From positions 624,001-688,000 of the forward strand of contig NZ_JAHSTX010000002.1 of NCBI RefSeq assembly GCF_019145375.1: a stretch of 64,000 bases of DNA, given 5' to 3'. Source of the stretch: Pseudomonas triticicola. Lineage in GTDB: Bacteria; Pseudomonadota; Gammaproteobacteria; Pseudomonadales; Pseudomonadaceae. This document shows, in pieces, positions 25,596 to 34,934 of this stretch. The position numbers and the translations under genes were made by a program. The first letter of the stretch is position 1. Each line of letters opens with the position of its first letter. The notes below the pieces were generated by a model. That model ran no database searches. It had not been told where the DNA came from and saw nothing but the letters and a program-made list of their open reading frames with translations.

Positions 25596-26960
25596 TCAGA
25601 CCGGAAGGTGAATGCCGAAGGTGTTCATGCCCCGATCACTGCGCACAAACACATCTCCGCCATGCATCAGCGCAATCGCCTTGACGATGGCCAGCCCCAG
25701 CCCGTGGTTATTGCCGCTGTTGCTACGCGAGGCATCGACCCGATAAAACCGTTCGAACAACCTCGGCAGATGCTCGCTGGCAATCGGCGTCCCGGGATTG
25801 GCCACGCCAATGCTCACCTGATGTTCTTCAACCTCGATGCGCACCTCGATCACTTGACCCGGTTCGGTGTGCTGCACCGCGTTGCTGAGCAAATTGATCA
25901 GCGCCCGGCGCAGATGCGCGACCTCAATCTGCACTTGCGCATCGCCGCTGACCCGAACTTCAACCTGCGCGTCTTCAAGAATGAAATCCAGATAGTCCAG
26001 TGTCGTCGCCACTTCGTCAGCCAGGGACGTCGAGGTCAGTTTGGTCGCCTTGTTGCCCTGATCGGCGCTGGCCAGAAACAGCATGTCGTTGATGATCGAA
26101 CGCAGCCGCTCCAGCTCTTCGAGATTCGATTGCAGCACTTCGAAATAGTGTTCGGCGGAGCGCCCGCGAGTCAGCGCGACCTGGGTCTGGCCGATCAGGT
26201 TGGTCAGCGGCGAACGCAGTTCATGGGCGACGTCGGCGTTGAACGATTCCAGCCGTGAATAGGCCAGTTCGACCCGTTCCAGGGTCGAGTTGAACGACTC
26301 GACAAACTGTTCCAGTTCCGGCGGCAGCGGCGACAGACGCAAGCGTCCGGCGCGCAGCGGTGGTGCCAGACGCTGGGCTTCCTGCGACAGTTTGATCAAC
26401 GGCTTCAGACCGATTCTTGCGACCCAATAGCCCAATGCAGAGGCCAGCAGCACCCCGACAATCGCCAGACTGATCAGGGCGATGAGCAAGTGATGCTGGG
26501 TCTGATGCAGCGTCTCGGTGTCGATGCCGATCATGAAACGCAACGGCGGGCGCTGATCCTTGGCGGGGAACTGACTGACCAGCACTTTCAGTGGGTAGGG
26601 TTGATCGGGCAGTTGCAGATCGTGCATGCCCAACGGGCCATTGATGGCGGCACGAATCTGCGGCGTAAGGTTGCCGTATTCGTAGCGCGGATCACCGCTG
26701 CTGATCCAGAAGCTGATGCGCTTGTCTTCTTCCCCGAGCAGCTTGAGCTTGTTGTTGATCTTCACCCAATGCTCCGGCGTGCCGTAACGGCCAACGGTGG
26801 ATTCGAGCACGCTGTACCGCGCATCCAGCTCAGCTTCGGGCAACAATCCCAAGCCCTTGTCGACCTGTTGATACAGCGCGCCGCCAATCAACAGAAACAC
26901 CACCAGCGCCACCAGCGTGAACATGCCGCTCAGGCGCAAGGCAATCGAGTTACTGGACAC
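25596..26960 (-). CDS. Sensor histidine kinase of an RND-linked two-component system (CusS/IrlS-like)
   Basis: 454 residues from the GTG at 26960, which overlaps the regulator by 11 nt. The longer frame to 27077 lies inside the regulator. There are two membrane segments (about residues 8-32 and 160-180) around a periplasmic domain, then HAMP, HisKA (phospho-His in DVAHELRSPLTNL), and the HATPase boxes LINLLSNAVQH and GNNHGLGLAIV. It resembles heavy-metal sensor kinases. The link to the efflux genes is by operon position. Confidence 0.9.
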   Translation of the reverse strand: MSSNSIALRLSGMFTLVALVVFLLIGGALYQQVDKGLGLLPEAELDARYSVLESTVGRYGTPEHWVKINNKLKLLGEEDKRISFWISSGDPRYEYGNLTPQIRAAINGPLGMHDLQLPDQPYPLKVLVSQFPAKDQRPPLRFMIGIDTETLHQTQHHLLIALISLAIVGVLLASALGYWVARIGLKPLIKLSQEAQRLAPPLRAGRLRLSPLPPELEQFVESFNSTLERVELAYSRLESFNADVAHELRSPLTNLIGQTQVALTRGRSAEHYFEVLQSNLEELERLRSIINDMLFLASADQGNKATKLTSTSLADEVATTLDYLDFILEDAQVEVRVSGDAQVQIEVAHLRRALINLLSNAVQHTEPGQVIEVRIEVEEHQVSIGVANPGTPIASEHLPRLFERFYRVDASRSNSGNNHGLGLAIVKAIALMHGGDVFVRSDRGMNTFGIHLPV

Positions 26961-27627
26961 CACGGCTCTCCAGCACATAACCCATACCGCGAATGGTGTG
27001 CAGCAGCTTTTCGTTGAACGGCCCGTCGAGCTTGGCGCGCAGGCGTTTGATCGCGACTTCGACGACGTTGGCGTCACTGTCGAAATTGATGTCCCAGACC
27101 ATTTCCGCGATTGCGGTCTTCGAAAGGATTTCGCCCTGGCGACGGGCGAGCACGCTGAGCAGGGAAAACTCTTTCGCGGTCAGATCCAGGCGCGTGCCGG
27201 CGCGGGTGGCCTTGCGGCTGATCAGGTCGATCCACAGGTCGGCGATGGTCACTTGCACCGGCTCATGGCCGCCGCTGCGGCGGGTCAGCGCTTGCAGGCG
27301 GGCGACCAGTTCGAGAAAGGAAAACGGTTTGCCGAGGTAATCGTCGGCGCCGTCGCGCAGGCCTTTGATGCGGTCTTCGACGCGCTCGCGGGCGGTGAGC
27401 ATGATCACCGGGGTCTGCTTGCGCGCACGCAGTGCGCGCAGTACGCCGAAGCCATCGAGCCCCGGCAGCATGACGTCGAGGACGATCACGGCGTAGTCGC
27501 ATTCCAGCGCCAGATGCAGGCCTTCGACACCGTCGCGGGCAAGGTCGACGGTGTAGCCCTGTTCGGTCAGGCCACGGTGCAAATAGTCTGCGGTTTTTTC
27601 TTCGTCTTCGATAATCAGAACGCGCAT
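26950..27627 (-). CDS. OmpR-family response regulator (CusR/IrlR-like)
   Basis: 225 residues. The receiver domain has acidic pocket EDE (residues 7-9), phospho-acceptor Asp in VIVLDVMLPGLDGF and Lys in YLGKPF. The C-terminal winged helix contains LDLTAKEFSLLSVLARRQGE and IHTIRGMGYVLE-type sequence. It starts 7 nt after the RND permease stop, so efflux pump, regulator and kinase form one operon in which the regulator probably controls its own transcript. Confidence 0.93.
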   Translation of the reverse strand: MRVLIIEDEEKTADYLHRGLTEQGYTVDLARDGVEGLHLALECDYAVIVLDVMLPGLDGFGVLRALRARKQTPVIMLTARERVEDRIKGLRDGADDYLGKPFSFLELVARLQALTRRSGGHEPVQVTIADLWIDLISRKATRAGTRLDLTAKEFSLLSVLARRQGEILSKTAIAEMVWDINFDSDANVVEVAIKRLRAKLDGPFNEKLLHTIRGMGYVLESRGVQ

Positions 27628-27634
27628 GACCGCC

Positions 27635-30600
27635 TCAGTCTGTGGTCGCCAGTGCCGTTGCGGGCGTTGGGGCTGGTGGGTGTGAGTGCCGGTGAAACAG
27701 CCGCTCGAGCCATAAGTATATGACCGGCGTGGTGAACAGCGTCAGCATCTGGCTGACCAGCAAACCGCCGACCACGGCAATGCCCAACGGCTGGCGCAGT
27801 TCGGCGCCGGTGCCGTAGCCGAGCATCAGCGGCAATGCGCCGAGCAGGGCGGCGAGGGTGGTCATGATGATTGGCCGGAACCGGGTGATGCACGCTTCGA
27901 AAATCGCCTCCTGCGGCGGCAGACCGCGCTGGCGCTGCGCTTCAAGCGCGAAGTCGATCATCAGGATGCCGTTCTTTTTGACGATGCCGATCAGCAGCAC
28001 CAGACCGATCAACGCCATGATCGAAAAGTCCTGGCCGCAGATCCACAGCATGATCACCGCGCCCAGACCTGCCGCCGGCAGGGTCGAAATGATCGTCAGT
28101 GGATGCACGAAGCTTTCATAAAGCACGCCGAGAATGATGTACACCGCCACCAGCGCCGCCAGAATCAGCCACGGCTGGCTGGCGAGCGAACTCTGGAACG
28201 CCTGCGCCGCACCCTGGAAATTGCCGCTGATCGCGGTGGGCATGCCGATCTCGGCCTTGGCCTGATTGAGCTGAATCACCGCATCGCCCAATGCCACGCC
28301 GGGGGCGAGGTTGAATGACATGTTGGCGGCGGGGAACATGCCGTCGTGGGCAATCGACAGCGGGCCGATGGTTGGCGCGTCAAACCTTGCCAGCGCCGAC
28401 AGCGGCACCATCTCGCCGCTCAGTGGCGAGCGTAGGTAGAAATAATTGAGGCTTTCGGCCTTGCCGCGCTGTTTGGTGTCCAGCTCGAGAATCACGTTGT
28501 ACTGGTTGACCTGGGTCTGGAATTCATTGATCTGCCGTTGGCCGAATGCATCGTACAGCGCCTCGTCGACATCGCTTGCAGTCAGGCCGAAACGCGCGGC
28601 GGCGCTGCGGTCGATGCTGATGTGGGTGATGCTGCCGCCCAGTTGCAGATCGTTGGAAATGTCGCGAAACGCCGGGTTGCTGCGCAGTTTCTCGGTCAGG
28701 CGCTGGGTCCAGGTGGCGAGGGTCGCGCCGTCATTGCTCTTCAGCACATATTGATACTGGGCACGGCTCGGCCCGGAGCTTAGGTTGATGTCCTGCCCGG
28801 CGCGCAAATAAAGGACGATGCCGGGCACTTTCATCAGTTGCGGGCGGATGCGGTCGATGAACTGGCTGGCGCTGACATCGCGATCGCCGCGCTTTTTCAG
28901 GGCGATCCAGAAGCGCCCGTTGGCGATGGTCTGGTTGCTGCCGGAAACCCCGACGGAGTGCGAGAACGCCTGCACCGCCGGATCGGCCGCGACGATTTCG
29001 GCCATCGCCAAGTGTTTTTTCACCATGTCGCCGTAGGAGATATCCGCAGCGGCTTCCGTGGTGCCGAGGACGAACCCGGTGTCCTGCACCGGGAAGAACC
29101 CCTTGGGAATGAAAATGTACCCGGCGACCGCCAACGCCAGCGAGAGACCGAACACGCCGATCATCAATTTCTGATGATCGAGGGCGCGGCGCAGGCCCTT
29201 TTCGTACCAGCCGAGCAGGCGTTCGCTGAAACCGGGTTTGGCGTTGGCGTGATGTACCGGCTTACGCATAAACAGCGCGGCAAGGGTTGGCGCCAGGGTC
29301 AGCGACACCACCACGGAAATCATGATCGTCGAAGTCGCGGTCAGGGCGAATTCCTTGAAAAGGCGCCCGACCACACCGCCCATGAACAGCAGCGGAATGA
29401 ACGCCGCCACCAGTGAGAAACTGATCGAAACGACGGTGAAGCCAATCTCGCCGGCCCCCTTGATCGCCGCCTCGCGCATGTCATCGCCGGCCTCGAGATG
29501 GCGATGGATGTTTTCCACAACCACGATCGCATCGTCCACGACGAAGCCGACCGCCACGACGATCGCCACCAGCGTCAGGTTGTTCAGGCTGAAGCCGAGG
29601 ATGTACATCAGGGCGAAACTGGCGATCAACGAGACGCCGAGCACCGCCGAAACAATCAGCGTCGCCGACAACTGCCGCAGGAACAGCGCCATCACCGCGA
29701 CCACCAGCAGGATCGCGATCAGCAAAGTGATCTCGACTTCATGCAGCGAAGCGCGAATGGTTTGCGTGCGGTCGATCAGGGTTTTCACCTGCACCGAGGC
29801 CGGCAGCATCGCTTCGAGGCCGGGCAGGGCGGCCTGAATGCGGTCGACGGTTTCAACAATGTTGGCGCCGGGCTGGCGGAAAATCACCAGATTCACACCG
29901 GGGCGATCTCCGGCCCAGGCCTGCACGTAGGCATCTTCCGCACCGTTGACGACTTTGGCGACATCGCGCAGGTGAACCGGGGCGCCATCCTTGTAGGAAA
30001 CGATGAGCTGGCTGTAGTCCTCGGGGTGGAACAACTGGTCGTTGGTCGACAGCGTCGAGATACTCGATTCGCCGTACAGCGCACCTTTGGCCAAGTTAAG
30101 GCTGGTCTGCTGGATCGCCAGCCGAATGTCGGCCAGCGTCAGGCCGATGGCCGCGAGTTTGTCCGCCGAGGCTTGTACGCGAATCGCCGGGCGTTGCTGA
30201 CCGGTGATGTTGATCTGGCCGACGCCGTCGACCTGACTGATCTGACGCGAGAGCAGAGTTTCCACCAGGTCGCTGAGTTCGGTGCCGGGCATCTGTGTCG
30301 AGCTGACACTGAGGATCAGCACCGGGCTGTCGGCCGGGTTGACCTTCTTCCACGTCGGCAGCGTTGGCATGTCCTTGGGCAACTTGCCGGCGGCGGTGTT
30401 GATCGCCGCCTGTACTTCCTGGGCGGCGGTGTCGATGCTTTTATCGAGGGTAAATTGCAGGGTCAGCAGAGTTGAGCCCAGCGCGCTGCTGGAGGTCATC
30501 TGGGTCATGCCGGGGATAGCGCTGAATTGCACCTCCAGCGGCGTGGCCACTGAGGAAGCCATGGTGTCGGGGCTGGCGCCGGGCAACTGTGCCGAGACCT

Positions 30601-30748
30601 GGATCGTCGGAAATTCCGCTTCCGGCAGTGGCGCAATCGGCAAACGCGGGAAGGCAATTACGCCGACCAGTACCAGAGCGAACGTCAGCAAAATCGTCGC
30701 CACCGGGTGATCGATGCACCAGGTCGAGATGCCCTTGTGCGAGTTCAT
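27635..30748 (-). CDS. RND multidrug efflux permease (MdtC/MuxC-like, HAE1 family)
   Basis: A 1037-residue inner-membrane proton antiporter with twelve membrane helices and two large periplasmic loops. N-terminal ISTWCIDHPVATILLT and the paired Asp in VGFVVDDAIVVVEN (TM4 proton relay) are present. Sequence style is closest to the MdtB/C and MuxB/C drug pumps rather than the CusA metal pumps. The start overlaps the adaptor gene stop by 4 nt. No outer-membrane channel gene is adjacent, so it must borrow one. Substrates unknown. Confidence 0.92.
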   Translation of the reverse strand: MNSHKGISTWCIDHPVATILLTFALVLVGVIAFPRLPIAPLPEAEFPTIQVSAQLPGASPDTMASSVATPLEVQFSAIPGMTQMTSSSALGSTLLTLQFTLDKSIDTAAQEVQAAINTAAGKLPKDMPTLPTWKKVNPADSPVLILSVSSTQMPGTELSDLVETLLSRQISQVDGVGQINITGQQRPAIRVQASADKLAAIGLTLADIRLAIQQTSLNLAKGALYGESSISTLSTNDQLFHPEDYSQLIVSYKDGAPVHLRDVAKVVNGAEDAYVQAWAGDRPGVNLVIFRQPGANIVETVDRIQAALPGLEAMLPASVQVKTLIDRTQTIRASLHEVEITLLIAILLVVAVMALFLRQLSATLIVSAVLGVSLIASFALMYILGFSLNNLTLVAIVVAVGFVVDDAIVVVENIHRHLEAGDDMREAAIKGAGEIGFTVVSISFSLVAAFIPLLFMGGVVGRLFKEFALTATSTIMISVVVSLTLAPTLAALFMRKPVHHANAKPGFSERLLGWYEKGLRRALDHQKLMIGVFGLSLALAVAGYIFIPKGFFPVQDTGFVLGTTEAAADISYGDMVKKHLAMAEIVAADPAVQAFSHSVGVSGSNQTIANGRFWIALKKRGDRDVSASQFIDRIRPQLMKVPGIVLYLRAGQDINLSSGPSRAQYQYVLKSNDGATLATWTQRLTEKLRSNPAFRDISNDLQLGGSITHISIDRSAAARFGLTASDVDEALYDAFGQRQINEFQTQVNQYNVILELDTKQRGKAESLNYFYLRSPLSGEMVPLSALARFDAPTIGPLSIAHDGMFPAANMSFNLAPGVALGDAVIQLNQAKAEIGMPTAISGNFQGAAQAFQSSLASQPWLILAALVAVYIILGVLYESFVHPLTIISTLPAAGLGAVIMLWICGQDFSIMALIGLVLLIGIVKKNGILMIDFALEAQRQRGLPPQEAIFEACITRFRPIIMTTLAALLGALPLMLGYGTGAELRQPLGIAVVGGLLVSQMLTLFTTPVIYLWLERLFHRHSHPPAPTPATALATTD

Positions 30749-31905
30749 GGCTTCGGCTCCGCCTGCACCACTTGCGCTGGCTCGCTCATGACTTGTACGC
30801 TCGAGCCCGGTTTGAGTCGCGACTGGCCGTCGGTCACCAGCACGTCACCAGCGTTGACACCTTTGATGATGTCCTGGCCGCTGCCCTGATAAACCATTTG
30901 CACCGGCACCGCCTCGACCTTGTCGTCCTTCACGCGGTAAACAAAGTGTTGTTCGAGGCCACGCTGTACGACGGTGGGCGGAACCACCAGCGCATCTTTA
31001 TCCACAGCGGTCTGAATTTTTACCGTCACCAGCAAACCCGGCCAGAGCTTCTGGCTGGCATTGGCGAATTCGGCCTTGGCGCGGATGGTGCCGGTGTTGG
31101 CGTTGATCTGATTGTCGATCAGGGTCAGCTGACCTTCGCCGAGCAGATTGCCGGTTTCGCCATCAGTATCGGCTCCGATGTAGGCCTTGACCGGTGCGCG
31201 TTGCGGATCGCTGATCAGGCTTTGCAGGGTCGGCAGCATCTGCTGCGGCAGGGAGAACTCGACGGCGATCGGGTCGATCTGCGTGACGGTGAACAGGCCC
31301 TGGGTGTCGGTCATGCGCAGGAAGTTGCCTTCATCGACTGTACGAATGCCGACACGCCCGGTGACCGGGGAGCGAATCTGCGTGTAGGAGAGTTGCACCT
31401 GTGCCGCATCGATCGAGGCCTGATTGCCTTGCGCCGTGGCCTTGAGCTGATTGACCAAGGCCTGTTGCTGGTCGAAGGTCTGTTTCGATACGCCGTCGTC
31501 GACGCTGAGCAGTTTGTAGCGCTTGAGATTGACCAGCGCGACCTGCAACTGCGCCTGACTCTCGCCCAACTGCGCCCGGGCCTGGTCGAGGCTGGCGCGG
31601 ATCGAGCGGTCGTCGATGGTGGCGAGCAGGTCGCCTGCTTTGACCAGCTGACCTTCCTTGACCAGAATTTTCGTCAGGATCCCGTCGATCTGCGGACGCA
31701 CCACCACGCTGTGCAGCGACAGCACCGAGCCGATGCCGCTGGTATAGCGCGGCACGTCTTTAGCGCTGACCGTCACCACCCGCACTGGAATGGCAGTCGG
31801 TGTAGCCAGTTTGGCCGGCGCCGGTTTCAGCGCGAACCACAGGCCGGCGGCTGCCAGCAGAATCAGGAGAGTGGCCAGCAGGATTTTGTTTTTCTGAATG
31901 GACAT
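30745..31905 (-). CDS. RND efflux periplasmic adaptor (membrane fusion protein)
   Basis: 386 residues with an N-terminal membrane anchor (about residues 9-26) and no lipobox. The lipoyl half-motifs are VVRPQIDGILTKILVKEGQLVKAG and YTQIRSPVTGRVG, separated by an alpha-hairpin coiled coil, then beta-barrel and membrane-proximal domains (WPGLLVTVKIQT). MdtA/AcrA-like. First gene of the adaptor-permease-regulator-kinase operon. Confidence 0.92.
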   Translation of the reverse strand: MSIQKNKILLATLLILLAAAGLWFALKPAPAKLATPTAIPVRVVTVSAKDVPRYTSGIGSVLSLHSVVVRPQIDGILTKILVKEGQLVKAGDLLATIDDRSIRASLDQARAQLGESQAQLQVALVNLKRYKLLSVDDGVSKQTFDQQQALVNQLKATAQGNQASIDAAQVQLSYTQIRSPVTGRVGIRTVDEGNFLRMTDTQGLFTVTQIDPIAVEFSLPQQMLPTLQSLISDPQRAPVKAYIGADTDGETGNLLGEGQLTLIDNQINANTGTIRAKAEFANASQKLWPGLLVTVKIQTAVDKDALVVPPTVVQRGLEQHFVYRVKDDKVEAVPVQMVYQGSGQDIIKGVNAGDVLVTDGQSRLKPGSSVQVMSEPAQVVQAEPKP

Positions 31906-32044
31906 GCGCGGCGCCGAAGTCTGGAGTTTGGGCAGATTGACCAGTTATAAACCGGTCAGGCGGTCGGCAGGGTGACGGCTGGCTGTCAGGAATGTCAGTT
32001 TCCGGCGTTAATTGCCGTGGCTGCGATTAGCGTTGAGTTGATAA

Positions 32045-32071
32045 GTCCCTAAAAGGGACCTATCGTTCCCT
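32045..32071 (+). promoter_or_regulatory. Palindromic operator before the nucleotidyltransferase/HEPN pair
   Basis: GTCCCT-AAA-AGGGAC is a perfect palindrome at 32045-32059, with a further half-site GTTCCCT at 32065-32071, 13 nt before the gene. Its position suits autoregulation by the winged-helix domain of the first gene. Inference from position only. Confidence 0.55.
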
Positions 32072-32083
32072 TTTTGAGACTCT

Positions 32084-32725
32084 TTGGCGGGCCAGGTGGA
32101 AAACCTTTCTTTGAGCGAAGCGCTGTTCACTGCCACCCAGCAAAAAGTCTTGGGATTGTTGTTCGGCAAGCCCGACCAGACCTTCTACGCCAACGAAATC
32201 GTGCGCTGGGCGCAGGTTGGCAAGGGCGGCCTGATGCGTGAACTCGATCGATTGCAACGAGCCGGGATCCTCAGCATGACACGAGTGGGTAACCAGACCC
32301 ATTACCAGGCCAATCCCGCATGTCCTATCTACGCGGAGCTTCTGGGCATCACGCGCAAGACATTCGGCTTTGCCGAGCCTCTTCGTCAGGCATTAGAGCC
32401 GTTTGCCGAACAGATCACTTGGGCGTTCGTGTATGGCTCCATTGCCAAAAACTCGGCGAACACACTCAGTGACATAGATCTCATGCTGATTGGCGAAGGC
32501 CTGCACTACAGTGAATTGATGGAGCGACTCATGCCGTTGGAGGAGCAATTGGGGCGTCCCATCAACCCGACGCTATACACCCCGCAAGACTGGGCCAGGA
32601 AGCTGGCAGCGCAGAACAGTTTTGTCATGCGAGTGATGCAGCAGGAAAAAATCGATCTGTCAGGGGCAAACCCTTTGGAGTCCAAGGATGGGCAGCAACG
32701 AGAGTCTGGAGAATCTTCTACGTAG
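32084..32725 (+). CDS. Winged-helix/MNT-type nucleotidyltransferase, putative antitoxin
   Basis: 213 residues. An N-terminal ArsR-like winged helix (about 10-75; LFGKPDQTFYANEIVRW) is fused to a minimal nucleotidyltransferase domain with the catalytic GS-x10-DxD motif (YGSIAKNSANTLSDIDLM). In MNT-HEPN pairs this enzyme modifies and silences a HEPN ribonuclease. It starts at TTG 32084 with no strong ribosome site (GTG 32096 is an alternative) and overlaps the next gene by 38 nt. Antitoxin role inferred from the pairing. Confidence 0.72.
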   Translation: MAGQVENLSLSEALFTATQQKVLGLLFGKPDQTFYANEIVRWAQVGKGGLMRELDRLQRAGILSMTRVGNQTHYQANPACPIYAELLGITRKTFGFAEPLRQALEPFAEQITWAFVYGSIAKNSANTLSDIDLMLIGEGLHYSELMERLMPLEEQLGRPINPTLYTPQDWARKLAAQNSFVMRVMQQEKIDLSGANPLESKDGQQRESGESST

Positions 32726-33107
32726 CGGTGTACTGAAAGCGGAGCCACCTGACCGCAAGGAGTGTGAAGGTCTGATGCGCTCGGCTTTGGACAGGCTCAA
32801 GGATGCGCGCACTTGCACACTGTCGTTTTCCAGCCGGTTCGATTTGGCCTACAACGCCGCTCACGCGCTGGCGCTGACAGCTCTTCGCCTGAGTGGCTAT
32901 CGATCGGACAAGCGCTATCTGGTATTCCAGTGCCTGATCCATACCACGCAAAGCAGCAAGGTTCAGGTGCGATTGTTTGCGTTGTGCCACGAGCGGCGCA
33001 ATCTCGCCGAATATGAAGGCTATATGGATGAAGATGACGCGCTTCTTGAGCAATTGCTGGAGAGCACCTCGCAATTGTTGGGTGACGTTCAACAACGCAT
33101 GAACTGA
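32688..33107 (+). CDS. HEPN-like protein, putative toxin partner
   Basis: 139 residues, all-helical, with the segment RFDLAYNAAHALALTALRLSGYRS and a C-terminal ERRNLAEYEGY. The RN-x3-Y-type motif replaces the R-x4-6-H of classical HEPN ribonucleases, so nuclease activity is uncertain. The overlap with the nucleotidyltransferase gene and the matched sizes are typical of MNT-HEPN modules. It could instead be a non-toxic regulatory partner. Confidence 0.65.
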   Translation: MGSNESLENLLRSGVLKAEPPDRKECEGLMRSALDRLKDARTCTLSFSSRFDLAYNAAHALALTALRLSGYRSDKRYLVFQCLIHTTQSSKVQVRLFALCHERRNLAEYEGYMDEDDALLEQLLESTSQLLGDVQQRMN

Positions 33108-33246
33108 AATATCATCACGCAGTGTCAGTGCCAGGCAGCCATTCAGCGCATCTCGCAAATCTTCAGATGCCGAGCCAGAGCGCACAGGTATACTGCGCGC
33201 CTTTGCGGCTCACTGATCGGGCCGACTTTTTGTTCCCGGAGCTTTT

Positions 33247-33486
33247 ATGACTTCCCCGACCCAACCGCCGGTTGACGACGCTGTGAGCGACGTCCCGGCT
33301 GAAGTGGCTGACACCAGCGAAACCAAGGCCGAGATCCCGGCGTTCAAGTTCCCGTTCAAGCCGGGCGAGCTGGCTTCGGCGAAAGGCTCGAATCAGCCGT
33401 GGTACAAGAATGGCGCGAAGAATGGCCACACCAAAACCCCGGGCATGGCGCCGCCGGGGACGCGTCGGTCGATGGGCAAGCGCTGA
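33247..33486 (+). CDS. Small hydrophilic protein of unknown function
   Basis: 79 residues, Pro-, Lys- and Gly-rich, probably disordered, with a KFPFKPGELASAKGSNQPWY core and basic C-terminus. No signal peptide or membrane segment. A GGAG ribosome site 6 nt before the ATG and a TATACT -10 candidate at 33189-33194 support expression. Looks like a conserved pseudomonad hypothetical; function not recognised. Confidence 0.65.
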   Translation: MTSPTQPPVDDAVSDVPAEVADTSETKAEIPAFKFPFKPGELASAKGSNQPWYKNGAKNGHTKTPGMAPPGTRRSMGKR

Positions 33487-33515
33487 CATCGGAAAGTGAT
33501 GGTGCTTGTGCTGGC

Positions 33516-33594
33516 CTCTTCGCGAGCAGGCTCGCTCCCACATTGGATTTGTGTAGAACCCAAACCTGTGGGAGCGAGCCTGCTCGCGAAAGCG
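33516..33594. repeat. Inverted pair of REP-like palindromes (family A)
   Basis: CGCGAGCAGGCTCGCTCCCA at 33521 and the inverted TGGGAGCGAGCCTGCTCGCG near 33569-33588. Same family as 23435-23528. Confidence 0.85.
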
Positions 33595-33620
33595 ACATCC
33601 GCTACAGCACAAATATCAGA

Positions 33621-34370
33621 TCAAGCCGCGCGCAATGAAATAAACGCATAAGTCTGCGCCGGTTCCGTCACCACCTGCCCACCCGCAGCCAGTACCTGTC
33701 CGGCCACGTCATCGCCGGACAAATGAAACCGCCATTCACTGGTTTGCGCCGCCAGCGGTTTCGCGCTCACTTGGTCGATTACCGCGGCAAACGCATCCAT
33801 GTTCGGCAAGTACGCGGTGAACCCGTCGCCCTTGAGCGCTGTGGTGCGAATCCCTAGCGTTGCGCAGATTGCATCCTTGAGTTTGATGTCATCCCGGTCC
33901 GCCTGACGCGAACGCTGGATCAGCTCAACCAGTGCCCGATCAACCAACTCGCCGCCCACGATCAGCTCCGGTCCCTGTTCCCAGGACTCCGGTGGGCAAT
34001 CCTTGGCAGCAGGATTGAGCGGGATGTGCGGATTGATTTCCGCCGGGTAAATCCGGCACACCAGCGGGCGCCGCTCGTAGATCCGGCAGCGCTTGTCGTC
34101 GTCAAGATTCCGGCAGGGGCCGACGTTGTAGGCGGCAAAGGTGATCGCCACATGAGCATCAGCAGTGCCGCTGCGGACCACCGCCGAACGGCGCTCGGCA
34201 TGTTCGCGCTGCTGCGCCGGCAGACCCAGGCCATTGCCGAGAAACGCCTCGACCAGCACGATCACCTGACCGCCATCGGCCGCCCACATGCGGGCTTCGG
34301 CCAGCGTCAGCGGGACATGGTGGTCGGTGCAGCACTTGCCGCAGCCTACGCAGGAAAACGTCGTATTCAT
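33621..34370 (-). CDS. YkgJ-type cysteine-cluster protein
   Basis: 249 residues from the ATG at 34370 (a TTG at 34388 is possible). The N-terminal C-VGC-GKCC cluster and a later C-RIYERRPLVCRIYP segment form the zinc/iron-chelating CxxCxxCC-type domain of the YkgJ family. Function unknown; a metal site is expected from the cysteines. No linked pathway genes. Confidence 0.8.
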   Translation of the reverse strand: MNTTFSCVGCGKCCTDHHVPLTLAEARMWAADGGQVIVLVEAFLGNGLGLPAQQREHAERRSAVVRSGTADAHVAITFAAYNVGPCRNLDDDKRCRIYERRPLVCRIYPAEINPHIPLNPAAKDCPPESWEQGPELIVGGELVDRALVELIQRSRQADRDDIKLKDAICATLGIRTTALKGDGFTAYLPNMDAFAAVIDQVSAKPLAAQTSEWRFHLSGDDVAGQVLAAGGQVVTEPAQTYAFISLRAA

Positions 34371-34453
34371 TGAGCGATCTGTCTTCAATCAGGGTGTGAA
34401 ACGGTGGCGGAAAACCACCGCACAGGGCCTGGTCGAAGCAAGTTGTGCGCCAC

Positions 34454-34780
34454 TCACTGAGGTTTGGCGGTCGGACGAATCGAATCCCACTCGGTGACGT
34501 ACGCGGCTTTCGTCTGTTTGTTGTACAGACACAGCTCGCTGCCTTGCTGGCCTTTCATGTGTTTTTGCGGGTATTGGCCTTGCAGCAGAACGGCGGTGTA
34601 ACCGACGCGGTCGTCGAATTGCGCAGGTGTGCCGACCGGTTTGACGTTTTTCAGACCGCTGGCCTTGGTGCAACTGGCGAGCACGGTCTTGTCGTAAGCG
34701 GCCCAGGCGTCGGGGCTGGAGGCGTGGGCCTGGGAGGCGAGGGCGGTGAGGCTGAGCAGGGCCAGGGTGATGGCTTTCAT
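34454..34780 (-). CDS. Secreted small protein of unknown function
   Basis: 108 residues from the ATG at 34780. It has a signal peptide ending SQAHA at about residue 20, then a mature domain with two cysteines (VLASCTKASGL and SELCLYNKQ) that could form a disulphide. A larger frame to 35140 runs into the acetyltransferase gene and is rejected. Conserved-hypothetical character; no family recognised. Confidence 0.72.
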   Translation of the reverse strand: MKAITLALLSLTALASQAHASSPDAWAAYDKTVLASCTKASGLKNVKPVGTPAQFDDRVGYTAVLLQGQYPQKHMKGQQGSELCLYNKQTKAAYVTEWDSIRPTAKPQ

Positions 34781-34850
34781 GGTTGGGGCATCCTTGGTTA
34801 TGGCCAAGGTTGGAGTCTGCCTGAAGAGTTTTGTTGCCTGGGGCACCGCT

Positions 34851-34926
34851 AAAAGATCGCAGCCTTCGGCAGCTCCTACATGGAAATGCGGTTTCCTGTA
34901 GGAGCTGCCGAAGGCTGCGATCTTTT
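34851..34926. repeat. Inverted pair of REP-like sequences (family C)
   Basis: AAAAGATCGCAGCCTTCGGC at 34851 is mirrored by GCCGAAGGCTGCGATCTTTT ending at 34926, with GCTCCTACA / TGTAGGAGC extending the stem. A third dispersed repeat family. Confidence 0.85.
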
Positions 34927-34934
34927 GACTTTGA

